NCBI GenBank assembly: GCA_947500035.1 | Contig: CANMQP010000012.1 | Span: 496,001-560,000 of the forward strand | Direction of reading: 5' to 3' | Length of the DNA: 64,000 nucleotides | From: an uncultured Kiloniellaceae bacterium | Lineage (GTDB): Bacteria; Pseudomonadota; Alphaproteobacteria; Kiloniellales; Kiloniellaceae | Shown: one piece after another, positions 25,967 to 33,611 of the stretch | How positions within the stretch are numbered: the stretch's first letter is position 1 | Layout: the number at the start of each line of letters is the position of its first letter | The notes under the pieces: generated by a model | What the model was told of the DNA's origin: nothing | The model's input: the letters and a program-made list of their open reading frames with translations, nothing else | The model's database searches: none | Program-made: the position numbers and the translations under genes

Positions 25967-26273
25967 ATCTATATGGGAATATGACGGGAACTTGGCGAGG
26001 TCAGAGCCGCAAAACCCTGCCGGCTATCTCAGCCACAAACCTCGGCGGAACGCGTTCGTTCACGCAATTTTAAGCATAAGGAATTTAGTTTGAGTTTCAT
26101 GAATTATGATCGTGGTGTTCGTAGTTTATGAGGCCTCAACCTGGCTCCACAAGCGCTATTCGCGGTCTCTGTATCGGTCGGATTCGGACCGCTCCTGCAA
26201 ATTTACGATCCGGGCGAAAAACCCGGCCCACAGAGTTTCAAACATCAATGTGTTGATTTAGGATCGCGCCGTA
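25967..26273. other. Intergenic region with transposon-end-like motif
   Basis: This divergent gap separates the hydrolase gene and the ankyrin-repeat gene. At 26122-26140 lies an 18-mer that matches the end-like motif at 20683-20700 in 16 of 18 positions and resembles the termini of the 290-bp element. A weaker inverted partner is at 26088-26106. No gene is seen. Confidence 0.5.
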
Positions 26274-27287
26274 ATGAAAGCCTTTCAATTCACATTGATC
26301 CTTGCCGCAGTGCTGGTTGTCGCGAACGCCGCGCCCTCTTACCTTGAGGCAACGACAGCAAAGAGCGATGAGGAGAGTTACGATCCGACCCTCGATCCTG
26401 CGTTCAGGGTATGGCGCTCGCTCTCCGGACAGGAAGAGTCCGAGTCGTTTTTCCTGGTTGCGCAGCGTTATGAGAAGGGCGAGACGGTAGAGGCCAACCC
26501 GATCACCGCCCTGCAGTATTACATCCTGGCGGCGGAACTGGATCATAAGGACGCCGAAGCTGCGGTCGAACGTTTGAACAAGAGTCTCTCGAAGTCCGAC
26601 CGGGCAGAGGCACGCGAACGTGCCGCCAATTGGTCGCCGGTCACCGACGAGGACGTGGAGCGGAAACAGCCGGTCAAACGGCCGCACAACGACCGGGCGC
26701 GTTTGCTCGCGGCCGCCGACGGCGGCAACCTGGATCAAGTCACGGAACTGCTGGAAAAAGGTGTCCCGGTCGACGTCCGGGACGAGCATCAGTGGACACC
26801 GATGATGCTCGCAGCCCTGCAGGGTCACGATAAAGTCGTTGCATTGCTGCTGGAGCAAGGGGCGGACATGGAGGCCCGGGATATCAACGGCACGACGGCG
26901 CTGATGGCGGCGGCGAGTTCCGGCTGGCTTTCCGTGGTCAAGCGCCTGATCAAAGCCGGCGCGGACATGGATGTGGAAGATAACGCGGGAGAGACCGCAT
27001 TCTACATGGCCGAACAGTTCGAGCACCGTTCGGTTTCGACCTTTCTGGCAAGGGTCAACGCCTCACCTGAAGTGATCAAGGAGGTGCAGGCCTTCCTGAT
27101 TTCCAAGGGCTACAAGCTGGGGAAACCGGATGGTCTTTGGGGCCCCAAAACCGAGAAGGCCGTAAAGTCTTTTCAAAAGAAGCTCGACATGACGCCTGAC
27201 GGCCGGATTACAAAAAAATTTCTGAGCAGGATTCGCGGGGACTCAGCCTCCGGGGAAAAGAGCTCAAAGGTGAAAAAAGCCTCTTAA
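26274..27287 (+). CDS. Secreted Sel1/ankyrin/peptidoglycan-binding protein
   Basis: The 337-residue product has a signal peptide with a likely cleavage after VANA (about residue 19). A Sel1-like repeat (about 57-105) is followed by about three to four ankyrin repeats (about 140-262), then a PG_binding_1 domain (about 265-322, with DGLWGPKTEKAVKSFQKK), and a lysine-rich tail. It would sit in the periplasm bound to peptidoglycan, with the Sel1 and ankyrin repeats as protein-interaction surfaces. No catalytic domain is present. AGGA precedes the ATG. The combination is unusual but each domain is clear. It is monocistronic, with hairpins downstream. Confidence 0.82.
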   Translation: MKAFQFTLILAAVLVVANAAPSYLEATTAKSDEESYDPTLDPAFRVWRSLSGQEESESFFLVAQRYEKGETVEANPITALQYYILAAELDHKDAEAAVERLNKSLSKSDRAEARERAANWSPVTDEDVERKQPVKRPHNDRARLLAAADGGNLDQVTELLEKGVPVDVRDEHQWTPMMLAALQGHDKVVALLLEQGADMEARDINGTTALMAAASSGWLSVVKRLIKAGADMDVEDNAGETAFYMAEQFEHRSVSTFLARVNASPEVIKEVQAFLISKGYKLGKPDGLWGPKTEKAVKSFQKKLDMTPDGRITKKFLSRIRGDSASGEKSSKVKKAS

Positions 27288-27310
27288 GGTTCTGATTTTA
27301 AAGTCACTAC

Positions 27311-27338
27311 AAAAAGTTGAATCAGCATACAACTTTTT
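27311..27338 (+). terminator. Hairpin terminator after ankyrin-repeat gene
   Basis: AAAAAGTTG at 27311-27319 pairs with CAACTTTTT at 27330-27338, giving a 9-bp stem whose 3' arm itself supplies the U-tract. It starts 24 bp after the stop codon. Confidence 0.7.
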
Positions 27339-27470
27339 AGGTATTTTTCCGGTATTTTAGATAAAAATACAGCAAAATCAGTCATTAAGTTCCTGGTAAT
27401 CTTTTGAGTTCAGGGTCACTCCTGTACCCGGGTTCTCCCCCGGATCTCGGGTGCGTGATACCGCTTCGTT

Positions 27471-27505
27471 AGGCCCCGTCAGCAATGGCGGGGCCTTTCG
27501 TTTTT
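27471..27505 (+). terminator. Rho-independent terminator
   Basis: AGGCCCCG at 27471-27478 pairs with CGGGGCCT at 27489-27496, followed by TTCGTTTTT. It points along the plus strand, 184 bp beyond the ankyrin-repeat gene. Its distance from that gene leaves room for a small transcript between 27340 and 27505, for which there is no other evidence. Confidence 0.75.
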
Positions 27506-27559
27506 CCGCGACAGGCTGTTCGTCTACCCCCGACTCCAATCCTGCGTTTTGATCGTCCA

Positions 27560-28009
27560 ATGAAGCTTGACGACGCGCGTCAGGAGCGGGAATCTGGTTC
27601 TCGCGGTCCGATTCAGATTCGAGATATGAAACCCAGTTCCAATCCCGCTTTCCGGAAAAAGCACGCCTGCTATGTCTCAGTCCTTGCCGAAGCAAAGAGC
27701 GACTGGCATCCGACCGACCTGCTCAACCGGCGCAGCGGCAAGACCTGGCCCAGCCCGAAGGAATTGCTGGTCCGGCTCTGCGGCGCCACGCTCCAGGGCG
27801 AGTGGTGCATCCAGCAGCGCAGCGCCACGGCTGCGAAGACCGTATGGGAAATCCGGATCGCGCAGGCAAGCGATGTAGACATCCTGCGCAACGTCATCGG
27901 TCATGATCGTCTTGTACCGCTTGAACGGCCTGAAACCCCTGCCTCTTTCGGCTTCGAGTACCGCAGGGCCGACTACGCGAATTGGGGATCTATTCTCCGG
28001 ACGTTCTGA
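27560..28009 (+). CDS. Hypothetical protein
   Basis: From the ATG at 27560 the product has 149 residues, with no membrane segment or signal peptide. Strong G/C preference in third codon positions supports this frame over the two overlapping minus-strand frames. Recognisable stretches are HPTDLLNRRSGKTWPSPKELLVRL and a Trp-rich middle; no known family is recognised. The open frame extends upstream to 27485, but that ATG lies inside the terminator hairpin. An ATG at 27626 is also possible. It runs toward the convergent PAS_5-like gene with 52 bp between. Confidence 0.55.
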   Translation: MKLDDARQERESGSRGPIQIRDMKPSSNPAFRKKHACYVSVLAEAKSDWHPTDLLNRRSGKTWPSPKELLVRLCGATLQGEWCIQQRSATAAKTVWEIRIAQASDVDILRNVIGHDRLVPLERPETPASFGFEYRRADYANWGSILRTF

Positions 28010-28061
28010 CTTCAGCCTCACGTGGCGCAGCGCTGGCGCTCGAATTTAGATCAGATCAGGT

Positions 28062-28616
28062 TCAGAGATCGAAGTACTCGTGTTCGGCATCGGGGCTGGA
28101 TGCCGCGAGGTCCATATACATGGGACTGCTTCGGTCGATCTCCCGGCCGGACGGCATGGGTTGGGGGTTCTGGTCGAAGGTTTGTCCGCAGAGAATTTGA
28201 TCGACCGCCCCACGGCCAAGGGTCAAGGGAAGGAAGACCCGCCGCACAATCAGGCTCGCGCGACCGCCCGTCCCGAAACCGCTGAGCGATGCCACCGGTT
28301 GGCGCAGATCCACGCAGCGCTGCAGAAGCTTGATTACGAAGGTGATCGTCGTCCCGCAGCCCAACTCGTCGAGGTAACAGCCGGTCGCGTCGAACCCGGC
28401 TTTCTCGGCAACCCGGGTGCCGATCAGGCGATAGCGGAACCGCCGCTCGGGCTGGGTCAACTCGATCAGGCAAACGTCCGGAAGCAGAAGTGGAATCGAC
28501 ATAGGCTCGAAATTCCGGCGCAGCGGCACGGAAGCCCCCTGCCCGATCAATCGCCAATGCTCCGTCAGACTCCGCAAAGCCTCGTCTGTAAGGACCGGAT
28601 TGTTGATAGAATTCAT
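28062..28616 (-). CDS. PAS_5-like domain protein
   Basis: The 184-residue soluble protein resembles the alphaproteobacterial PAS_5 family: an N-terminal helical WRLIGQG-type segment, a PLRRNFEPMSIPLLLPDVCLIEL stretch with the FRYRLIGTRV strand, and a C-terminal beta half with RRVFLPLTLGRGAVDQILCG. Such proteins are short, usually without an output domain, and of unknown function. It is divergent from the sodium channel gene with 355 bp between. A degraded copy of a dispersed repeat may overlap its 3' end. Confidence 0.75.
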   Translation of the reverse strand: MNSINNPVLTDEALRSLTEHWRLIGQGASVPLRRNFEPMSIPLLLPDVCLIELTQPERRFRYRLIGTRVAEKAGFDATGCYLDELGCGTTITFVIKLLQRCVDLRQPVASLSGFGTGGRASLIVRRVFLPLTLGRGAVDQILCGQTFDQNPQPMPSGREIDRSSPMYMDLAASSPDAEHEYFDL

Positions 28617-28971
28617 GACACGCTTACAAAATGGAGTAGCGCCTGACTTACGCTTTCCGCTGCGACCAGCAAAAGATCAGACCCTCACCGCGAACCCTTC
28701 CTGAAAAACTGACAGACAGGGGTAAAGATCCGGCTAAAGTTATCAAGGGCCGCACGGGGCAGCCAGCAGGCACTCATCTTAAGTTTGCTTTCTTGGTGAA
28801 TTTCTCTCCAAAAAGGCGTATCGGCGACGGGTAAGATGGAAACTCTCCCGATCTTCATGACGGCGGCCGTCCAATCTGCTAGAGCATGTCGGACGCACCG
28901 GCTGCGCCAGACCTGAGTTGAAGACCAGGTGGCGAACGCCCAGATAGAAGTCGCCGTTTCCCCCCAAAATC
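28617..28971. other. Divergent region between PAS_5-like and channel genes
   Basis: The 355 bases should contain promoters for both genes. No convincing -35/-10 pair or dyad stood out and no small gene is supported; a long minus-strand open frame crossing it is antisense to the channel. Confidence 0.4.
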
Positions 28972-29781
28972 ATGGAAATCTCCGCAATGATCCGAGAACG
29001 ACTGCAGCTTGTGCTGAACGCTCCGGCGTTCGAACGCACCATCCTGGTCCTGATCGCCGTCAACGCCGTCACACTGGGGCTGGAAACCAGCCCCACGGCC
29101 ATGGCGGCATTCGGGAATCTTCTGCTGATCCTGGACCGGACGATCCTGGCGATCTTTACGCTTGAGATCATTGCCCGGCTGATCGCCGATTTCCGTGGTT
29201 TCTGGCGGGATCCCTGGCGGATCTTCGATTTTCTGGTGGTCGGCATCGCCCTTCTGCCGGCGTCCGGGAGTTTCTCGGTCCTGCGGGCCTTCCGGATCCT
29301 GCGTATTCTGCGGCTGATTTCAAAGGTCGAGGCCATGCGCCGGGTGGTCAGCGGCCTCCTGTCCGCGCTCTCGGGCATCGGCTCGATCATGCTGCTGCTC
29401 GCCCTGATCTTCTACGTTTTCGCGGTGATCTCCACCAAGCTCTTCGCCGAGGACTTCCCGGACTGGTTCGGCAGCATCGGCGAATCCGCCTACACCCTCT
29501 TCCAGATCATGACCCTGGAGAGCTGGTCCATGGGCATCGTGCGTCCGGTGATGGAGGTGCACCCCTTCGCCTGGGCCCTTTTCGTGCCCTTCATCGTGGC
29601 CACCGCCTTCACGGTGCTGAACCTCTTCATCGGCGTCATCGTCGACGCCATGCAGTCCGAGCACGAGGCCGAAGCCCGCGCCGAGCGCGACGCCATGATG
29701 AGCGAAACCGAGCTGATCCTGGCCGAGGTCAAGGCCCTGCGGGCGGAAGTCGCGGAATTGAAGAAAAGCGGTGTCGTCTAG
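28972..29781 (+). CDS. Voltage-gated sodium channel, NaChBac/NavAb-like
   Basis: The 269-residue protein is a single-domain six-helix cation channel that assembles as a tetramer. The S4 voltage sensor has arginines at every third position (105, 108, 111, 114). The selectivity filter reads TLESWSM (181-187), the same as in the crystallised NavAb sodium channel. S6 with the NLFIGVIVDAM end (about 217-227) is followed by a coiled-coil tail (about 230-265), as usual for tetramer stability. Sodium selectivity follows from the filter. Bacterial Nav channels are mostly from marine or alkaliphilic organisms, which fits a salt-exposed life. ATG at 28987 is an alternative start. Confidence 0.94.
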   Translation: MEISAMIRERLQLVLNAPAFERTILVLIAVNAVTLGLETSPTAMAAFGNLLLILDRTILAIFTLEIIARLIADFRGFWRDPWRIFDFLVVGIALLPASGSFSVLRAFRILRILRLISKVEAMRRVVSGLLSALSGIGSIMLLLALIFYVFAVISTKLFAEDFPDWFGSIGESAYTLFQIMTLESWSMGIVRPVMEVHPFAWALFVPFIVATAFTVLNLFIGVIVDAMQSEHEAEARAERDAMMSETELILAEVKALRAEVAELKKSGVV

Positions 29782-29829
29782 ACAGGATGGCCTTTGGCGC
29801 TTCCGTCTGAGCTGGATTTGATCTAATGC
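29781..29829 (-). repeat. Dispersed intergenic repeat, weak copy C
   Basis: Over 35 aligned bases this matches copy B at 26 positions, with similarity continuing through a GACAGG start after one gap. It lies between the channel stop codon and the tRNA gene. Confidence 0.45.
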
Positions 29830-29845
29830 ACGGCAAGAGAAAAAA

Positions 29846-29921
29846 TGGTGCCCCAAGACAGACTTGAACTGCCGACCCCCTCATTACGAATGAGGTGCTC
29901 TACCAGCTGAGCTATTGGGGC
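29846..29921 (-). tRNA. tRNA-Thr(CGT)
   Basis: The 76-base gene has acceptor stem GCCCCAA/TTGGGGC with encoded CCA at 29846-29848, a D-arm with AGCTCAGCTGGTAGAGC, an anticodon stem CCTCA/TGAGG with loop TTCGTAA (anticodon CGT, reading ACG threonine codons), and a T-arm with TTCAAGT. All stems pair. Confidence 0.97.
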
Positions 29922-29939
29922 ACGCGCGCTGTGATGCGG

Positions 29940-29968
29940 GGCATAGCAAAGTTTGTGGCGGCGTGCAA
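29940..29968 (-). promoter_or_regulatory. Sigma-70-type promoter of tRNA-Thr
   Basis: On the minus strand TTGCAC (29963-29968) and TATGCC (29940-29945) are 17 bases apart, placing the start of transcription about ten bases before the tRNA. It lies just beyond the hemY stop codon. Confidence 0.55.
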
Positions 29969-30021
29969 GTGGCGCCTTGCAAGCCACTGCGTCCTCAAAG
30001 CCGCAGACTAAGCGATCTCTC

Positions 30022-31521
30022 CTAGCGCTGTGCCGTCCCGGCGATGACCGCCGTCCCGCCGCTGCCGTTTGCCGTGGTCCCGGGTCTTGCCGGGGGCGGG
30101 AGGACAGCATCCGAGGAACTGCCGACCAGTTTCGGCTCGTCATGCTCCAGGGCCAGGTGCGTGGCTTCCACATGAGGCGGATTCTGCCAGCGCAGGCTGT
30201 CAAAGGTGGCACAGGCGCCGCAGTGCGGGTCCCACTGGGTGGCGGCCGCGCCGCAGGAGTTACAGACCCACGCGGTATCGGGGGCGGCTTCGCTGGCCCG
30301 CTGCAGCCACTGGCGGGCGGCATCGCCGTCGCCGTGCTCTTCCTGCTCCAGGCGCGCCATCAGGCGGCAGAGCCGCCGTCCCGGAATGTCACTGATATCG
30401 GCCTGACCTCTTTTGTCGGAGCCGGGCCCTTCCGCATGATTGCCGGCGGCTTCAATAGCCTGGTTCAGCTTCCCGCGTGCCTCGCCCCAAAGACGGGCAT
30501 CGAGAGAAATCTCGGCGACGATCAGGCGGCTTTCGATGTGGTCGGCCCGCGCAGCCACGTATTTCTCCAGACGCGAAACCCGCTGAACTTCGCTGTCGTC
30601 CGGCCAGAGATCCAGGTACGCCCGCGCCAGATCCGGATGCGGCGCGACCGGCCAGGCTTTTTCCAGGGTCTTGACCGCCTCGCGGCGCCGGTTGGCGTCC
30701 ATGGCGGCTTTCGCGAGCAGCAGGGTTGCCGGAATCAGGTCCGGCGCCAGGGAGTGGGCGTCACGCGCCCAGGTCAGCGCATTTTGGATTTCACCCGCCT
30801 GATGCGCGGTCCGCGCCCGGGTCAGCTGGATCACGGCCCGTTTCCGGGTCGCCTCGGCTTCGGGCATGGCCTTGTACTTCGCCGCCTGCCGCAAGGCCTG
30901 CTCGGCGCTCTCCAGATCGCCGGTTTCCTCGCTGAGTTCGAAGAGATTGGTCAGAACCCACTCGGACTTCGGCTTCATGGCATGAGCCTTGCGGGTGTAT
31001 TCCAGCGCCGCCTGGGTGTCGCCGCTGCGCTGCGCCTGCATCAGCAGGCCGCGCAGACCGAAGAAGCGGGTCTCCTCGTTCTCCAGCATGGCCTCGAAGT
31101 AGCGCCGCGCCGCGGTATCGTCGCCGTTGAGCTGGGCGGCCTGAGCAGACAGCAGCATGGTCAGGGGCGGCTCCTCCAGCAGAGCATCCGCCTTGCGGGA
31201 GAGCCGGTTGGCCAGTTCGCTCTCGCCCGCGGCAACCGCGACCATACCCTGGGTCAGCGCCTGATAGCCTTTGCGGCGACGGCGTTCCCGCCGGGCCGCG
31301 CCGATCCCGCCGGGCGCATTGAGGATAAAACGCCAGATCAGGTAGGCTACGATAGAAACCACGATGGCGAAAACCACCAGCACCACCAAAAAGGCCGCGT
31401 TGTTGAAGTCAACCTGATAGCCCATCCACTGCATGGAGAACTGGCCGGGGTTCTGGGCGAACCAGACAAAAATACCAACGACGATGGCGATCTTGAGAAA
31501 GAGGAGGAGGGCTCTGATCAT
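30022..31521 (-). CDS. hemY: HemY-like TPR membrane protein with C-terminal zinc ribbon
   Basis: Two N-terminal transmembrane helices (about 5-25 and 42-64) are followed by a basic RRERRRRK segment and a long run of tetratricopeptide-like helices. This is the HemY_N/TPR family found at the end of proteobacterial hemCD operons; it is not protoporphyrinogen oxidase despite the name. Near the C-terminus four cysteines (CNSCG and CGAC, in WVCNSCGAA...HCGACATFDSLRW) form a rubredoxin-like zinc ribbon, comparable with LapB. A disordered Gly/Pro-rich tail follows. The ATG at 31521 begins 4 bp after the mitofilin stop; a GTG at 31533 overlaps it. A role as membrane scaffold linking heme synthesis and envelope is only inferred. 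Confidence 0.88.
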   Translation of the reverse strand: MIRALLLFLKIAIVVGIFVWFAQNPGQFSMQWMGYQVDFNNAAFLVVLVVFAIVVSIVAYLIWRFILNAPGGIGAARRERRRRKGYQALTQGMVAVAAGESELANRLSRKADALLEEPPLTMLLSAQAAQLNGDDTAARRYFEAMLENEETRFFGLRGLLMQAQRSGDTQAALEYTRKAHAMKPKSEWVLTNLFELSEETGDLESAEQALRQAAKYKAMPEAEATRKRAVIQLTRARTAHQAGEIQNALTWARDAHSLAPDLIPATLLLAKAAMDANRRREAVKTLEKAWPVAPHPDLARAYLDLWPDDSEVQRVSRLEKYVAARADHIESRLIVAEISLDARLWGEARGKLNQAIEAAGNHAEGPGSDKRGQADISDIPGRRLCRLMARLEQEEHGDGDAARQWLQRASEAAPDTAWVCNSCGAAATQWDPHCGACATFDSLRWQNPPHVEATHLALEHDEPKLVGSSSDAVLPPPARPGTTANGSGGTAVIAGTAQR

Positions 31522-31525
31522 GACA

Positions 31526-33520
31526 TCAACCACCCAGCCCGATCAGTGTCGCCGCCCTGGCCGCCAGAAGGCTCAAGGCCTTTTGCGCCTCCAGGCGCGC
31601 CTCCGCTTCCTGCCGCCAGGCCGCGGCACCCTCGGCGGCCGATCCGCTTAAGGCATCGAGTTCAGCGACGGCACCGGCCAGATCCCCAGCGTCCAGCTTG
31701 ACCTCGGCACGGGCCAGGACAGCCCCGGCGTCATCCCCCTCGACCAGACCGACCGGGCGGATGGTCACCGCCTCGGAGACCTTGCGCACGGTCTTGGCAA
31801 TCCAGTCGTCCTCTTCCCCGCCGCGGGCCGCGGCCACGACGTTGCTGGCCATCGCATCGAAGGAGACTCTCAGGCCGGGCAAACCGGCGATCCCGGAGGC
31901 CGCGCGTTCGGATAGAGGCGCCAACGCCGCTTTCAACTCGGCATCCTCCGCTGCAAGTCCATCAACCAGCGCCAGTTCCGTCTCGAAGGCGCCGGACCCG
32001 CTCAAAGCTTCGCGCAATTGCAGAAGCGCCAGGAACATGGCGGCGTCGCCCGCATCTTCGGAGGGGCCGGTGGGAATGGTCTCGCTCAAGGCCGCCAGTT
32101 GGGCCGACAAGCGGGACTCCAATGCCGGAAGAGCGGCAACCCCCTGCTCCGCCGCGTCGAGGCGGCTGTCCAGTTCGCTCAGGCGTTCCGCCGGATCTTC
32201 CAGGCCGGTCACGGTCTGCTCGATCTCATCAAGGCGTGCCGTGAGCTCGGCAAGACGGGTATCGTCGGGCGGCGTCTCCGTCTGACCAGCTGCGCCGGTC
32301 TCAGCGGCACTGCCTGCCGCGGATTCGATCTCTTCGGCCAGCTGCTCGACCTGCGCCTTCAATGCCGCCAGTTCCTGCTGATCCAGCGCCGAACCGGGTG
32401 ATGCGGACGTATCGCCATCTGATTGACCGTCGGCGGCGATCACGACCCCACCGGCCAGGAGCTGCTCGAGCGTTCCGTCGAGGGCATCGATCCGCTGATT
32501 GGCATCCGCAATCGCCTGATCGACCGCGGTCAGATCGACCTCGGCGGCGTCGGGTGCAGACCGGATCTGGCCTTCCAGGTTCGTCAGCTTGCTCTCGAGC
32601 GCCGCAATCCGCGCCGCCGTCTCCTCGGCGGCAGCGCCGGTACCCGCCGCTTCGCCCCCGGCCATCATCGGCAAGGAGTCCACCAGCGGCAGCCAATGCC
32701 CCCGCGTGTAGACCGCGCCGGCCAGGATCAGCGCCAGGACGATGACACCCATCAGGAAACCGCTGACACCACCACCGCCGGATTTACCTGGCGCCGCAGG
32801 CGGCACGGCAGAGACTTTCGGATCGGGGATTTTCGAATCGGCGGCTTTCGAATCGGCGGCTTTCGGATCGGTTGGGCCCGATGCCGCGCCCTTCGGCTCT
32901 GAAGCTTTCGTGTCTTTCGCTTTGGAGTCAGGGGCTTTGGAGTCAGGGCTTTTGACATCCGGCGATTTCGACCCGCCCGCTGCCGGAATTGCGGTCTTGC
33001 TCGCCGGCTCTTTCGCTTGAGCATCCTTCGCCGGAGTATCTTCGAATGGAGCGCCGAAGGCTGCTGGAGGAGGTGCCGCAGACGCGGGCGATGCCGAGCC
33101 GGCAGGTTTAGGTCCTGTTGCTTTGGAGGCTTTGTCGTCTTTTTTCACGTTCTGATCCTTCGGCCCATCGGCGCCCGCGACAGCCGCCGTGCCAGATGGT
33201 GAGGCAACGTCCGTCCCCTGAGATGACGCCGTTTTGGCGGTTTGGTTGCGCGTCATGTGATCGCTCGACGACAAAACCGCCGGGTCCAGCGTGATGTTAT
33301 GGGCCTTGGCCGCGCTCAGAATCTCTCCGTGCCGCGCCGTCGGGATCGAATCCCGCTCTTTCCAGCCTTGCACCGTGCTGACCGCAACCTTGAGCTTGCC
33401 TGCCATGGGGCGCAGGCCACCGAAGGCCTCGATGATCTGGGCGACGGGTTGCGCGCCTTTGGCGGCGCTTTCGCTCTGACGCGGTGAACTGCCGCCCGAG
33501 GCTTTGTTTTTATCTGACAT
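31526..33520 (-). CDS. Mitofilin/Mic60 family protein with N-terminal HTH-like domain
   Basis: The 664-residue protein has a single transmembrane helix (about 252-272), then a Glu/Ala/Leu-rich coiled-coil region (about 290-500) and a C-terminal mitofilin-signature domain. Alphaproteobacterial Mic60 homologues sit in hemCD-hemY operons and shape intracytoplasmic or outer-membrane contacts. Here the N-terminal cytoplasmic part begins with a Cro-like helix-turn-helix segment (about 24-80, GGLRPMAGKLKVAVSTVQGWKE), similar to carph-isopro/YdaS-like domains, followed by a disordered linker of about 170 residues with repeated xPDSK units (about 186-235). The next gene begins 4 bp after the stop. Confidence 0.85.
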   Translation of the reverse strand: MSDKNKASGGSSPRQSESAAKGAQPVAQIIEAFGGLRPMAGKLKVAVSTVQGWKERDSIPTARHGEILSAAKAHNITLDPAVLSSSDHMTRNQTAKTASSQGTDVASPSGTAAVAGADGPKDQNVKKDDKASKATGPKPAGSASPASAAPPPAAFGAPFEDTPAKDAQAKEPASKTAIPAAGGSKSPDVKSPDSKAPDSKAKDTKASEPKGAASGPTDPKAADSKAADSKIPDPKVSAVPPAAPGKSGGGGVSGFLMGVIVLALILAGAVYTRGHWLPLVDSLPMMAGGEAAGTGAAAEETAARIAALESKLTNLEGQIRSAPDAAEVDLTAVDQAIADANQRIDALDGTLEQLLAGGVVIAADGQSDGDTSASPGSALDQQELAALKAQVEQLAEEIESAAGSAAETGAAGQTETPPDDTRLAELTARLDEIEQTVTGLEDPAERLSELDSRLDAAEQGVAALPALESRLSAQLAALSETIPTGPSEDAGDAAMFLALLQLREALSGSGAFETELALVDGLAAEDAELKAALAPLSERAASGIAGLPGLRVSFDAMASNVVAAARGGEEDDWIAKTVRKVSEAVTIRPVGLVEGDDAGAVLARAEVKLDAGDLAGAVAELDALSGSAAEGAAAWRQEAEARLEAQKALSLLAARAATLIGLGG

Positions 33521-33611
33521 TTTCTTTCCCGAAGGCTGACCTTCACACGATGAGATGAACTCTACTCTCTGCGCCCTTGTTCATGGCCAAGCTTATGGTT
33601 CCAGACCAAAT

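Noticed and set aside
28779-29390. 203-codon minus-strand open frame
   Set aside because: Antisense to the sodium channel and extending into its promoter; Arg/Ser-rich shadow frame.
29953-31701. 582-codon plus-strand open frame
   Set aside because: It is antisense to hemY, whose membrane helices, TPR pattern and zinc ribbon are clear; the plus-strand product is a Gly/Arg/Pro-rich sequence typical of shadow frames in GC-rich DNA.
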